DNA of 64,000 nt from CAXMST01 sp963712765 (GTDB lineage: Bacteria > Actinomycetota > Thermoleophilia > Solirubrobacterales > 70-9), in contig CAVQIX010000006.1 in NCBI GenBank assembly GCA_963712765.1, forward strand, positions 1-64,000, read 5' to 3'. Both the position numbers and the translations under genes were made by a program. The notes below the pieces were generated by a model. It made no database searches. It was not told where the DNA came from and saw only the letters and a program-made list of their open reading frames with translations. Positions within the stretch are counted from its first letter, which is position 1. Every line of letters starts with the position of its first letter. Positions 24,314-32,682 of the stretch are shown here, one piece after another.

Positions 24314-25336
24314 ATGGCGACCCCGACCGGACCCAAGGCGCGGAGCGAGGCGGTCGAGCCGTTCGAGCTCGGTGGCGTCGTCGTCGGCGTCGGCGAGCGG
24401 GAGGAGATCGAGATCCCGGTCGAGCGGCTCCCTACCGGACCGCGGATCACGATCCCGACGATCGTCCTCCACGGCCGTCGCCCGGGCCCGAGGATCTCGA
24501 TCTCGGCCGCGATCCACGGCGATGAGGTGAATGGCGTCGAGGTGATCCGACGGTTGCTGGGCGAGCTACGGCCGGCCGAGATCGGTGGGACCGTGATCGC
24601 CCTGCCGGTCGTCAACGAGCTCGGCTTCATGGCCGGGACGCGCTACCTGCCCGACCGCAGGGACCTCAACCGCGCCTTCCCGGGCAGCTCGCGGGGCTCG
24701 CTGGCCTCGAGGATCGCCCACCTGATGATGGAGCAGGTGATCAGCCGCTGCGAGTACGGGATCGACCTGCACTGCGGCTCCGATGCCCGCGCCAACCTAC
24801 CCCAGATACGAGCCGATCTAGACGACGGGCGGACCATGGCCTGCGCGGAGGCGTTCGGCTCAAAGGTGCTGGTCCACGCCCAGACCCGCGACGGGTCCCT
24901 GCGGCAGGCGGCGACCGAGGCAGGGATGGCGATGCTGCTGTTCGAGGGCGGTGAGGCCAACCGCTTCGACGACTACGCGATCGAGGCCGCCTACGAGGGG
25001 ACTCTGCGCGTGCTCGCGCATCTCGGGATCATCGAGAGCGCTCCGGGCAGCTCCGAGCCGGTGATGATCAGCCGCGAGACCCGCTGGGTCCGGGCCTCTC
25101 GCAGCGGCATGTTCCGACCCGAGGTGCCACTCGGCGCCGAGGTCCAGCACCGTCAGGTCCTCGGACACCTCTCCGACGTCTACGGCCGCCGCAACCTCGC
25201 CGTTCGCTCCCCCTTCGACGGAATCGTGATCGGGATCGCCAACAACCCCCTGGCCAACCAGGGCGACGCGCTGGCCCACGTCGCGCGTGACCCCGATGGG
25301 ATAGCCGACCCCGAGCCGGAGCACGAAGGGGCTTGA
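24314..25336 (+). CDS. Succinylglutamate desuccinylase/aspartoacylase family protein
   Basis: 340 aa zinc carboxypeptidase-fold deacylase. Zinc ligands are in AAIHGDEVNG (His, Glu) and GIDLHCGSD (His). A strand-rich C-terminal domain follows, with LFEGGEANRF holding the likely catalytic Glu. A biotinyl-like hammerhead (VRSPFDGIVIGIANNPLANQGDALA) closes the protein. It should cleave an acyl-amino acid amide bond, releasing glutamate or a related residue. Genes of this family next to RimK and its protease are common and are presumed to remove modified glutamates. ATG at 24314 is used; a TTG 3 nt earlier is possible. Confidence 0.83.
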   Translation: MATPTGPKARSEAVEPFELGGVVVGVGEREEIEIPVERLPTGPRITIPTIVLHGRRPGPRISISAAIHGDEVNGVEVIRRLLGELRPAEIGGTVIALPVVNELGFMAGTRYLPDRRDLNRAFPGSSRGSLASRIAHLMMEQVISRCEYGIDLHCGSDARANLPQIRADLDDGRTMACAEAFGSKVLVHAQTRDGSLRQAATEAGMAMLLFEGGEANRFDDYAIEAAYEGTLRVLAHLGIIESAPGSSEPVMISRETRWVRASRSGMFRPEVPLGAEVQHRQVLGHLSDVYGRRNLAVRSPFDGIVIGIANNPLANQGDALAHVARDPDGIADPEPEHEGA

Positions 25337-25350
25337 GGCGGCCGCGCCGC

Positions 25351-25764
25351 TCAGGCGCCGGTCGAACCGAAGCCGTCCTCGCCTCGCTCCGTCTCGCCGA
25401 GCGAGGCGACCTCGACGGCCGGCAGGTCCGCGTAGGGCGTGATCAGCAACTGGGCGATCCTGTCCCCGGTCTCGACGATGAAGGGCTGCTCGCGATCGGT
25501 GTTGAGCAGCAGCACCCTGACCTCGCCGCGATAGCCGGAGTCGATCAGCCCGGGGGCGTTGACGAGCGAGATCCCGTGCCGGGCGGCGATGCCGCTGCGT
25601 GGCAGCACCAGGCCGGCGTGACCGTCGGGTACGGCGATCGCGATCCCGCAGCCGACAGCGGCTCTCTCCCCCGCCCCCAGTCGCGCGGCCTCTGCCGCGT
25701 AGAGGTCGAGCCCGGCGTCGCCGGGATTGGCCCTGGTCGGGAGGGTCGCCGAGGGCGTCAGCAT
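25351..25764 (-). CDS. dut: dUTP diphosphatase
   Basis: 137 aa from the ATG at 25764. The trimeric dUTPase motifs are in order: NPGDAGLDLYA (I), PRSGIAARHGI (II), NAPGLIDSGYRGEV (III), GDRIAQLLI (IV) and RGEDGFGSTG (V). It hydrolyses dUTP to dUMP and keeps uracil out of DNA. The start is odd: the conserved first strand (IELLVQ) is encoded just upstream of the ATG, in frame, but no ATG, GTG or TTG is available there. The only near start is a CTG at 25806 that overlaps the hflX stop as CTGA. The true protein may therefore be 14 residues longer. Confidence 0.92.
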   Translation of the reverse strand: MLTPSATLPTRANPGDAGLDLYAAEAARLGAGERAAVGCGIAIAVPDGHAGLVLPRSGIAARHGISLVNAPGLIDSGYRGEVRVLLLNTDREQPFIVETGDRIAQLLITPYADLPAVEVASLGETERGEDGFGSTGA

Positions 25765-25802
25765 CTGGACGAGGAGTTCGATCGGAGGCCCCGGGTCCGG
25801 CC

Positions 25803-27158
25803 TCAGGGGCCCGGCTCGTGATCGCCGTTGGCGGAGATCTCCGCACTACCGTTGAGCTCATAGGGTTCGAAGCGGTGCGCGAGCGCGGCGGGTACGCGGG
25901 CGCTCACCCGGACCCCCTCGGGCCCGTCCTCGCGCACGACGCGACCCGCGACAGCGTGCAGGTCGCTGAGCTTCTCTCCGGCGTCATAGGGGAACAGCAG
26001 CTCCATTGGCTGCAGAGTCGCCCCGAACGCCGTCTCGATCGCGCCCTTCAGCTCCTCGATGCCCTCTCCGCTCACCGCCGAGACCCCGACCACGTCGCGT
26101 TCGCCGACGAGCAGGCGAGCGCGCTCGGTCGGGTCGAGCAGGTCGAGCTTGTTGAAGACCAGCAGCCTCGGCGCGCTGTCGGCCCCGAGCTCGCCGAGCA
26201 CGGCGTTGGCCGCGGCGATCGCCTCGGCTCGAGCCGCCGGCGGGTCGGAGGCATCGACCACGTGCAGGATCAGGTCGGCGATGACCGTCTCCTCCAGAGT
26301 CGCCTTGAACGCCTCGACCAGCTGGTGGGGAAGCTTCTGAATGAAGCCGACGGTGTCGGTCAACAGGTATCGACGACCCTCGTGCTCGTAGGCGCGGGTC
26401 GTCGGGTCGAGAGTGTGGAAGAGGCGATCGCCGACGCTGACGCCAGCGCCGGTGAGCGCGTTCAGCAGGGTCGACTTGCCGGCGTTGGTGTATCCCGCGA
26501 GCGCCACGGTGGGCAGCGCGGAGCGCTCGCGCGCAGCTCGCATCGTCGAGCGGTTCTGCTCGACCTCCCCGAGCCTCCGCTTGAGGGCCGCGATCCGGTC
26601 GCGGGCCAGCCGACGGTCGGTCTCGATCTGCGACTCGCCCGGCCCCCTGGTGCCGATCCCGGCGCCGAGACGCTCGAGGTGGGTCCACAGGCCGCGCATG
26701 CGGGCGAGGTTGTACTCGAGCTGCGCGAGCTCGACCTGGAGCTTTCCCTCGGCGCTGTGGGCGTGGTCGGCGAAGATGTCGAGGATCACCGCGGTCCGGT
26801 CGATCACCGGGACCCCCAGCTCCTTCTCGAGGTTGCGCTCCTGGCGTGGGGCGAGCTCGTCGTCGCATGCCACCAGGTTCGCGTCCGAGCGCTTGATCTC
26901 GTCCTTGAGCTCAGCCAGCTTGCCGCGCCCGAAGTAGCGGTCCGGGTCGGGGTCGGGACGTCGCTGGGTCATCTCCCCCGCGGTGGCGACGCCGGCGGTG
27001 CGGAGCAACTCCTTGAGCTCGGCGAGGGGGTCGCCGTCGGTGGGCTGGTCGGTGACCCCGATCGCCAGGGCGCGCTGGCGGGCGCGGGGATTGCGCACGC
27101 CGGCGCTCACGGTGCCATTCGCCGCGCGGGCTTCCTCCTGATCGACCGTCGATCCCAT
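25803..27158 (-). CDS. hflX: GTPase HflX
   Basis: 451 aa. The HflX N-terminal domain with a Gly-rich GRGKLAELKDEIK and the IGTRGPGESQIETDRR linker precede a GTPase domain: G1 GYTNAGKST (222-230), G3 DTVGF, G4 NKLD. It splits stalled or heat-damaged 70S ribosomes and binds the 50S subunit. ATG at 27158 follows TAGACT by 7 nt, a leaderless start divergent from a small lipoprotein gene. dut lies downstream with overlapping reading frames at the stop. Confidence 0.93.
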   Translation of the reverse strand: MGSTVDQEEARAANGTVSAGVRNPRARQRALAIGVTDQPTDGDPLAELKELLRTAGVATAGEMTQRRPDPDPDRYFGRGKLAELKDEIKRSDANLVACDDELAPRQERNLEKELGVPVIDRTAVILDIFADHAHSAEGKLQVELAQLEYNLARMRGLWTHLERLGAGIGTRGPGESQIETDRRLARDRIAALKRRLGEVEQNRSTMRAARERSALPTVALAGYTNAGKSTLLNALTGAGVSVGDRLFHTLDPTTRAYEHEGRRYLLTDTVGFIQKLPHQLVEAFKATLEETVIADLILHVVDASDPPAARAEAIAAANAVLGELGADSAPRLLVFNKLDLLDPTERARLLVGERDVVGVSAVSGEGIEELKGAIETAFGATLQPMELLFPYDAGEKLSDLHAVAGRVVREDGPEGVRVSARVPAALAHRFEPYELNGSAEISANGDHEPGP

Positions 27159-27165
27159 CGGGTCA

Positions 27166-27171
27166 AGTCTA
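27166..27171 (-). promoter_or_regulatory. -10 hexamer TAGACT for hflX
   Basis: TAGACT on the minus strand ends 7 nt before the ATG at 27158. A second TAGACT on the plus strand lies 38 bp away for the divergent gene. Confidence 0.5.
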
Positions 27172-27208
27172 GGAGAGGCGTCGAACCGATCCCCACCGGA
27201 GCCCGCCC

Positions 27209-27214
27209 TAGACT
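27209..27214 (+). promoter_or_regulatory. -10 hexamer TAGACT for the small lipoprotein
   Basis: TAGACT ends 7 nt before the GTG at 27222, which fixes this otherwise ambiguous start. Confidence 0.5.
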
Positions 27215-27221
27215 CGCCTCC

Positions 27222-27623
27222 GTGAAGCCCGCCGCGATCGCGACCCTGGTGATACTGGTGGCTGCAGCCCCGATCGCCTGCGGCGGCGAGGCCGAGGCCG
27301 AGGAGGCGGCTGCCGAGTTCTCCAAGCTCGCCGCGGTCGCCGACCGCGGCGCCTGCGAGTTCGTGGAGCCGGAGCGGATCGAGGAATCGGGCGGCTGCGA
27401 GGAGTTCCTCGCCACGATCAGCGAGGGCCCGGGCGCCGAGTCCTGCCTGCAGCAGCTCGACGTCACCCGCTCGGCCGCGATCTCCGACGGCAGCACCGTG
27501 GTCGCCTTCAGCTGCGGGCCGACGAGCCCCAGCGACGGCGAATCCGGTGCCTTCGGCGAGTACGAGTTGATCGAGCGGGATGGCAACTGGCTCGTCCGTG
27601 ACGGCTACATCCGCGGGCGCTGA
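27222..27623 (+). CDS. Small predicted lipoprotein, unknown function
   Basis: 133 aa. The N-terminus is hydrophobic (AAIATLVILVAAAPIACGG) with a lipobox ending in Cys about 20, so it is probably lipid-anchored outside the membrane. The rest is acidic, with several cysteines (CEF, GGCEEF, ESCLQQL, FSCG) that could form disulfides. The C-terminal GEYELIERDGNWLVRDGYI looks like the last strands of an NTF2/lumazine-binding-type fold often found in actinobacterial lipoproteins. I recognise no specific family. GTG at 27222 is set by the upstream TAGACT. Confidence 0.6.
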   Translation: MKPAAIATLVILVAAAPIACGGEAEAEEAAAEFSKLAAVADRGACEFVEPERIEESGGCEEFLATISEGPGAESCLQQLDVTRSAAISDGSTVVAFSCGPTSPSDGESGAFGEYELIERDGNWLVRDGYIRGR

Positions 27624-27632
27624 GGATCGCGG

Positions 27633-28523
27633 TCAGCCGCAGCGCAGCGGTGGGCGTGGTACGCGTCTGAGCTCGATGTTGCTGACGTAGGGAAGCGCTC
27701 CGGCAGCGCAGGCATTGGCGATCGCCCGCTCGGCGATCTCTCCCGCGGCGCGTGAGGTGTAGTCGGTCGCCGTCACCAGCAGGCCGGCCGCGGCGATCTC
27801 CCCCAGCTCGGCCTGGACCCGCCCGATCCCGCGTCGCCCGCGGACCCGGTAGCGATTGCGATCGAAGTCGTAGCTGGTCGAGACGTCCTCACGGTTCCAG
27901 CCGTCGAGGTGGCGCAGCGAGGGTCCGATCACGTTGAAGCCGTTCTGGGCGAAGAGCAACCCCTCGCCGGCATCTACGAGGCGTCCGAGCCGGCCGACCA
28001 GCTTGCGCATTCCCCTGGTCTGGCGCCTGTGTCCCTCGATCATGTCGACGTTGTCGAGGAAGAGGCCGTCGAGGCCCTTGGCGAGGAGCCCGGGAGCGAT
28101 CCGGCCGGCGATCTGGCGCCGAAAACCGCGCTTGCGAACCGCCGCGAAGAACTCGCCATCCCAGTCCTTCCAGGCCTCCAGCCGGTACGGCTTCAGGCGC
28201 CGGTACCAGGGCCGGTAGATCTCGATCGTGCCGACGCTCAGGTAGCCGAGCACAATCGCCCCTCCCTCGCGGAGCGCGCGCACCTGATGCGGTCGCACCT
28301 CCTGCCCATCGACCACGACCAGGTCGTAGCCCGCGAAGCGCCGAGCGGGGTCGCCCCGGAGGCTGCCGGTGCCGATCGCAAACCCCCAGCTCTCGACCGC
28401 CGACAGACGTGGGTCGGCGCTGCTGCGCTCGGCCGCCGGCGAGGGGTCCGCGGCGGCGGCCGATGAGCCGCCGGCCAGAGCCAGTGCCGCGAACGACAGC
28501 GCCGTCGAGATCAGCCTCCGCAT
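27633..28523 (-). CDS. Exported GH114/TM1410-like glycosidase
   Basis: 296 aa. A signal peptide (about 1-25, ending near AAA) is followed by a TIM-barrel-like domain: YDLVVVDGQEV, IVLGYLSVGTIEIYRPWY, GLDGLFLDNVDMIE with the Asp pair, LLFAQNGFNVI, and VTATDYTS. This pattern matches the TM1410/endo-alpha-1,4-polygalactosaminidase-like family. It would hydrolyse a galactosamine-containing polymer outside the cell; that substrate is inferred from the family alone. ATG at 28523 begins the signal peptide. The frame upstream of it is open but overlaps the divergent epimerase gene and looks noncoding. Confidence 0.72.
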   Translation of the reverse strand: MRRLISTALSFAALALAGGSSAAAADPSPAAERSSADPRLSAVESWGFAIGTGSLRGDPARRFAGYDLVVVDGQEVRPHQVRALREGGAIVLGYLSVGTIEIYRPWYRRLKPYRLEAWKDWDGEFFAAVRKRGFRRQIAGRIAPGLLAKGLDGLFLDNVDMIEGHRRQTRGMRKLVGRLGRLVDAGEGLLFAQNGFNVIGPSLRHLDGWNREDVSTSYDFDRNRYRVRGRRGIGRVQAELGEIAAAGLLVTATDYTSRAAGEIAERAIANACAAGALPYVSNIELRRVPRPPLRCG

Positions 28524-28562
28524 CGACAGGGATGATCGCAGTCCCGGTGCCGCGTGAGCCAA

Positions 28563-28568
28563 TAGTCT
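28563..28568 (+). promoter_or_regulatory. -10 hexamer TAGTCT for the epimerase
   Basis: TAGTCT ends 6 nt before the GTG at 28575; leaderless start inferred. Confidence 0.45.
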
Positions 28569-28574
28569 GCAGGG

Positions 28575-29558
28575 GTGAGGATCTTTCTCACCGGCGCGAC
28601 CGGATTCATCGGAGGCCAGATCGCCCGGAAGCTGCGGGACCGAGGCGACGATGTCATCGCCCTGGTGCGCTCTCCGGAGAAGGCCCGCTCCCTGGGCGAC
28701 CTCGGCTGCGAGATCGTCGCCGGCGACCTCACCGACGCGGCCGCGATCGAGGGCGCGATGAACGGATGCGACGCGGTCATCCACGGCGCCGCGATCTACA
28801 AGGTCGGGATTCCGAAGTCCGAGCACGAGGCGATGTATGAGGCCAACGTGGTCGGTACCGAGCGCGTCCTGCGCGCGGCGCTCGAGGCCGGGATCCCCAA
28901 GGTCGTCTACATCTCGACGATCGCGGCCTTCGGCAACACCGCCGGCCGGGTGGTCGACGAGACCTACGAGCACCCGGGCACCGGCTTCACCTCCTACTAC
29001 GAGGAGACCAAGTACAGGGCCCACCGGGTTGCCAAGCAGCTGATCGAGGAGGGCCTGCCCTGCGTCCTGATTCAACCCGGCGGCGTCTACGGGCCCGATG
29101 ACCACTCCGAGCTCGGCAACCTGATCTCCCAGTACGTATCCGGCAAGCTCCCCCTGATCCCTTTTCCGGACCTGGGGCTCAACCTCGTCCACGTCGAGGA
29201 CGTCGCCGAGGGGGTCATACTCGGCCTCGACAAGGGCGAGCCGGGCGAGGCGTATGTCCTCGGCGGAGCGATCACGACCAATCGCGAGATGCTCCAGACC
29301 GCGGGTCGCGTCGCCGGCAGGGAGCGTGGATCGCGGGGCATGCCGACCATCGTTCTCAAGGCGATCGCCCCGCTCGGGCCCCTGATCGGCCCAGCCGCGG
29401 GCTTCCCTCCGAACATGAGCGAGCTGATCAGCTCCTCCGACGGCGTCACCTTCTGGGCCAAGCACGACAAGGCGATCTCCGAGCTCGGCTACTCGCCGCG
29501 GGGCCTGGAGGCGATCATCCGCGACACGATGGTCGCCGAGGGTCAGATCACGGCTTGA
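28575..29558 (+). CDS. NAD-dependent epimerase/dehydratase (extended SDR)
   Basis: 327 aa. The Rossmann motif FLTGATGFIGGQIARKL opens the protein; ISTIAAFGN carries the catalytic Ser and YYEETKYRAH the Tyr-x3-Lys pair. It resembles the dihydroflavonol-4-reductase/HpnA-like branch of extended SDRs, so a sugar or aldehyde/ketone reductase role is likely. GTG at 28575 follows TAGTCT by 6 nt. A mechanosensitive channel gene follows after 59 bp. Confidence 0.82.
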   Translation: MRIFLTGATGFIGGQIARKLRDRGDDVIALVRSPEKARSLGDLGCEIVAGDLTDAAAIEGAMNGCDAVIHGAAIYKVGIPKSEHEAMYEANVVGTERVLRAALEAGIPKVVYISTIAAFGNTAGRVVDETYEHPGTGFTSYYEETKYRAHRVAKQLIEEGLPCVLIQPGGVYGPDDHSELGNLISQYVSGKLPLIPFPDLGLNLVHVEDVAEGVILGLDKGEPGEAYVLGGAITTNREMLQTAGRVAGRERGSRGMPTIVLKAIAPLGPLIGPAAGFPPNMSELISSSDGVTFWAKHDKAISELGYSPRGLEAIIRDTMVAEGQITA

Positions 29559-29617
29559 GTGCCTGCGCGCGGCCGCACCGCTGTTTGTCGCCCCGGTGGA
29601 TCGGGTAGACGTTGGCG

Positions 29618-30532
29618 ATGAGCAGCGGCTTGATCTCGATCCTCGCACAGGTCGAGCCCGATCTCGAGAAGGTCGCCGATTCGGGGATCGATGAAGTGAC
29701 CACGACCGAGTGGCTCACCGGCCTCGCGGTGGTGATCGTCTCGATCGTGCTGGCAGCGGTCGTCCGGCGGGTCGTCGAGCGGCTGCTTCGCAGGACCGGA
29801 CCTCCCGCGGTCTGCAAGCTCGGCGGTCGCTTTGCCGCCTTCCTGGTCATCGTCGTCGGGTTCTTCTACGCGTTGCGCTCGATCGACGTCGCGGTCGGGC
29901 CGCTGCTGGGCGGGCTCGGCATCCTCGGCATCGCGCTCGCCTTCTCCCTTCAGGAGATCCTCGGCAACTTCGCATCCGGGGTGCTGCTGCAGACGCGGCG
30001 GCCGATCCGGATCGGCGATCAGATCGAGACCTCCGACTACGAGGGCGAGGTCGAGGACGTCAACTTCCGCTCGGTGCAGCTCAGGACCTTCGACGGTGAG
30101 ACCGTCTACGTCCCGAACTCGATGGTCCTGCAGAACCCGATCACGAACTGGACCAAGACGCCCACCCGCCGCACTTCCCTCGATGTCGGCGTCGCCTACG
30201 GCACCGACCTCGCCAAGGCCCAACGGGTGATCACCGAGGCGGTCGACGCGGTCGACGCGGTCGAGCCGCATCCCGCGACGCAGGCGTTCGTATACGAGTT
30301 CGGCGACAGCTCGATCAACTTCTCGGTCCGCTTCTGGCACGGGGCCTCGATCCTCGATATGTGGCAGGCCCGCGACCAAGCCGCCCAGGCGATCAATCGG
30401 GCGCTCGACGACGCAGGGATCACGATCCCGTTCCCGCAGACCACGCTCTGGTTCGGGCCCGGCAACACCGAGCTCACGGTCGGAAAGAGCGACCGAGCCG
30501 AAGACGAGGCCGGCGGCCGGTCCGTCGACTGA
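29618..30532 (+). CDS. MscS-family mechanosensitive channel
   Basis: 304 aa. Three transmembrane segments (about 30-50, 72-92, 97-125) precede the pore helix GLGILGIALAFSLQEILGNF, then the MscS beta domain GDQIETSDYEGEVEDVNFRSVQLRT and PNSMVLQNPITNW. The cytoplasmic end fits the MscS_2 alpha-beta domain. It opens under membrane tension and releases solutes in osmotic downshock. ATG at 29618 is used; a TTG 6 nt earlier is possible. It is convergent with dapL. Confidence 0.88.
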   Translation: MSSGLISILAQVEPDLEKVADSGIDEVTTTEWLTGLAVVIVSIVLAAVVRRVVERLLRRTGPPAVCKLGGRFAAFLVIVVGFFYALRSIDVAVGPLLGGLGILGIALAFSLQEILGNFASGVLLQTRRPIRIGDQIETSDYEGEVEDVNFRSVQLRTFDGETVYVPNSMVLQNPITNWTKTPTRRTSLDVGVAYGTDLAKAQRVITEAVDAVDAVEPHPATQAFVYEFGDSSINFSVRFWHGASILDMWQARDQAAQAINRALDDAGITIPFPQTTLWFGPGNTELTVGKSDRAEDEAGGRSVD

Positions 30533-30549
30533 CACTCGCGCTCGCGGGC

Positions 30550-31722
30550 TCAGCCTCCGAGATGCTCGCGCATCCGCTCGACCGCCTCGCTGATCCGCTC
30601 ATCCGGTGTAGTCAGCGAGATCCGGAAGAAGCCCTCGCCACTGGGCCCATACATCGAGCCGGGCGAGACGATCACCGCCGCCTCCTCGAGGACGAGCTCG
30701 GCGAAGCTGGTTGAGGTGTGGCCCTCGGGGACCGGCGCCCAGACGTAGATCGTCCCCTTTGAGGGCTCGACCTCGACGCCGATCTCCCTCAGGGCTCCGA
30801 CGACCAGGTCACGGCGCCGGGCGTAGACCTCGTTCATCTCCTGCAGCGGCTCGCGCGGGCCCGAGAGCGCGGCGGCTCCGGCGAGCTGTACCGCCTCGAA
30901 GAGGCCGGAGTCGACGTTCGTCTTCAGGCGCCAGTAGGTCTGGATCGCGTCGGCGTTGCCGAGGATCGCAGCACAGCGCCAGCCGGTCATGTTGTAGCCC
31001 TTCGAGAGGCTGAAGACCTCGACGCCGACCTCCTTGGCGCCTGGCGTGTCGAGGAAGCTGGGCGCGACGTAGCCGTCGTAGGTGGTCTCGGAGTAGGCGT
31101 TGTCATGGACGACGAGGAACTCGTGCCGGCCGGCCAGCTCGACGACCCGCTCGAAGAAACCCTCGGTCGCGACGGCGCCGGTCGGGTTGTTCGGGTAGTT
31201 GAGGAACATGAGCCGGGCCTTCGAGAGCGCCTTCGGGTCGATCGCATCGAGGTCGGGAATGAAGCCGCGGCCTGGATCGAGCGGAAGCAGCTCGACCTCG
31301 GCGCCGGCGAGGATCGGCCCAGTGGTGTAGACCGGATAGCCGGGATCGGAAGCGAGCGCGACGTCGCCCGCATCGAGGAAGGCGAAGCAGAGGTTGTAGA
31401 TGCACTCCTTTGCCCCGATCGCCGGGATCACCTCGGTGTCGGGATCGATCTCGACGCCGAAACGGCTCGCGTAGAAGCTCGCGAGGGCCTGGCGGAACTC
31501 GGCGCGCCCCCGGTTGGAGGGATAGGTGTGGGTGCCGGGATCGGCGACCGCCTCCTGCATCGCCTCGACGATGAAGGGGAAGGTCGGCCGGTCGGGATCG
31601 CCTATCCCGAGGCTGATCACGTCGATGCCCGCGGCCCTCTTGTCCGCGACCCGCTTCTCGAGCTCGGCGAACATGTACGGAGGAATCGCCTCGAGGCGCT
31701 TGGAGGGGGCTGTGCGGGACAT
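30550..31722 (-). CDS. dapL: LL-diaminopimelate aminotransferase
   Basis: 390 aa class I/II aminotransferase. It has the DapL-like N-terminus RLEAIPPYMFAELEKRV and the motifs ISLGIGDPDRPT, AIGAKECIYNL, NYPNNPTG, and VFSLSKGYNMTGWR with PLP-binding Lys241. DapL makes LL-diaminopimelate from tetrahydrodipicolinate and glutamate, bypassing the succinylase or acetylase route. dapA, dapB and dapF are also in the window, so the whole branch is covered. ATG at 31722 has AAAGGA as ribosome binding site. Related aminotransferases (aspartate/alanine type) share much of this sequence, so the dapL name rests partly on the pathway context. Confidence 0.82.
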   Translation of the reverse strand: MSRTAPSKRLEAIPPYMFAELEKRVADKRAAGIDVISLGIGDPDRPTFPFIVEAMQEAVADPGTHTYPSNRGRAEFRQALASFYASRFGVEIDPDTEVIPAIGAKECIYNLCFAFLDAGDVALASDPGYPVYTTGPILAGAEVELLPLDPGRGFIPDLDAIDPKALSKARLMFLNYPNNPTGAVATEGFFERVVELAGRHEFLVVHDNAYSETTYDGYVAPSFLDTPGAKEVGVEVFSLSKGYNMTGWRCAAILGNADAIQTYWRLKTNVDSGLFEAVQLAGAAALSGPREPLQEMNEVYARRRDLVVGALREIGVEVEPSKGTIYVWAPVPEGHTSTSFAELVLEEAAVIVSPGSMYGPSGEGFFRISLTTPDERISEAVERMREHLGG

Positions 31723-31815
31723 CGGTTCCTTTCCGGGAGGGGGCGCGGGCGGCAGGCAGGCTACAGGCGCCCCCGACCGGGCGTCCGCCGGGCTGATCGA
31801 GGGGCTGGGGCTAGG

Positions 31816-32673
31816 ATGGACTCCACCGTGGGCCCTCCGGAGATCAGGCGAACCGAGGTCGGAGGGCTGGATCTCGCCTACCGCGAGGCCGGCGCCGGGC
31901 CCCCTGTCCTGCTTCTCCACGGCTGGCCAACCTCGTCCTGGCTCTGGCGCGAGGTGATGGGTCCGATCTCGGTCGCCAACCGGGTGATCGCCCTCGACCT
32001 GCCGGGTTTCGGCGGATCTGCCAAGCCACCCGATCAGCACTACGGATTCCGCTTCTACGACGAGGTGCTCGACGGCTTCCTAGCGGAGCTGGAGATCGAG
32101 CGGCTGGCCCTCGGCGTCCATGACCTCGGCGGCCCGGTCGGCGTCCACTGGGCAGTCCACAACCGTGCCAGGGTGCGCCGCCTCGCCCTGCTCAACACCC
32201 TGGTCTACCCGGACCTGTCCTGGGCGGTGAAGGCCTTCGTCGCGATCTGCTCGCTGCCGGTGGCCCGGAACTGGATCACGAGCCGGAACGGGATCCGCTT
32301 CGCGATGAGGCTCGGCGTCGAGGACAAGTCGCTGATGGAGGGCGAGACGCTCGAGCACTACCAGGAGCCGTTCCGCGATCCCGCCGCCCGCAGGGCGCTT
32401 GCCGCGACCGCCAGAGGGCTGAGTGTAGGGGGCCTGGAGCGGATCGAAGCCGCGCTGCCGGATCTCCGCGTGCCGGTGCGGATCGTCTACGGAACCGAGG
32501 ACCGCATCCTCCCGGACGTCGCCGAGACGATGGCGAGGGTCGCGCGGGATGTCGGAGGTGCGGAGGTGACCCCCCTGGTGGGGGTCGGGCATTTCTGCCA
32601 GGAGGAGCGCGGCACCGAGATCGGCGAGCTCCTCGCGGCATTCTTCGCGAGCCCGGCTCCCGAAGGTCAATAG
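31816..32673 (+). CDS. Alpha/beta hydrolase, haloalkane dehalogenase-like
   Basis: 285 aa. VLLLHGWPTSSWLWR is the oxyanion region, LGVHDLGGPVG has an Asp nucleophile in place of Ser, VYGTEDRILP the acid strand, and VGVGHFCQEE the catalytic His. An Asp nucleophile at H-D-x-G-G is typical of haloalkane dehalogenases and epoxide hydrolases. The substrate is unknown. ATG at 31816 lies inside a possible TAGGAT hexamer, so GTG at 31828 is an alternative start. The TAG stop is reused as part of the -10 of the next gene. Confidence 0.78.
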   Translation: MDSTVGPPEIRRTEVGGLDLAYREAGAGPPVLLLHGWPTSSWLWREVMGPISVANRVIALDLPGFGGSAKPPDQHYGFRFYDEVLDGFLAELEIERLALGVHDLGGPVGVHWAVHNRARVRRLALLNTLVYPDLSWAVKAFVAICSLPVARNWITSRNGIRFAMRLGVEDKSLMEGETLEHYQEPFRDPAARRALAATARGLSVGGLERIEAALPDLRVPVRIVYGTEDRILPDVAETMARVARDVGGAEVTPLVGVGHFCQEERGTEIGELLAAFFASPAPEGQ

Positions 32674-32676
32674 GCT
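32671..32676 (+). promoter_or_regulatory. -10 hexamer TAGGCT formed by a stop codon
   Basis: TAGGCT starts with the TAG stop of the hydrolase (32671-32673) and ends 6 nt before the ATG at 32683. An in-frame GTG at 32677 directly abuts the hexamer and is therefore an unlikely start. Confidence 0.5.
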
Positions 32677-32682
32677 GTGGCC

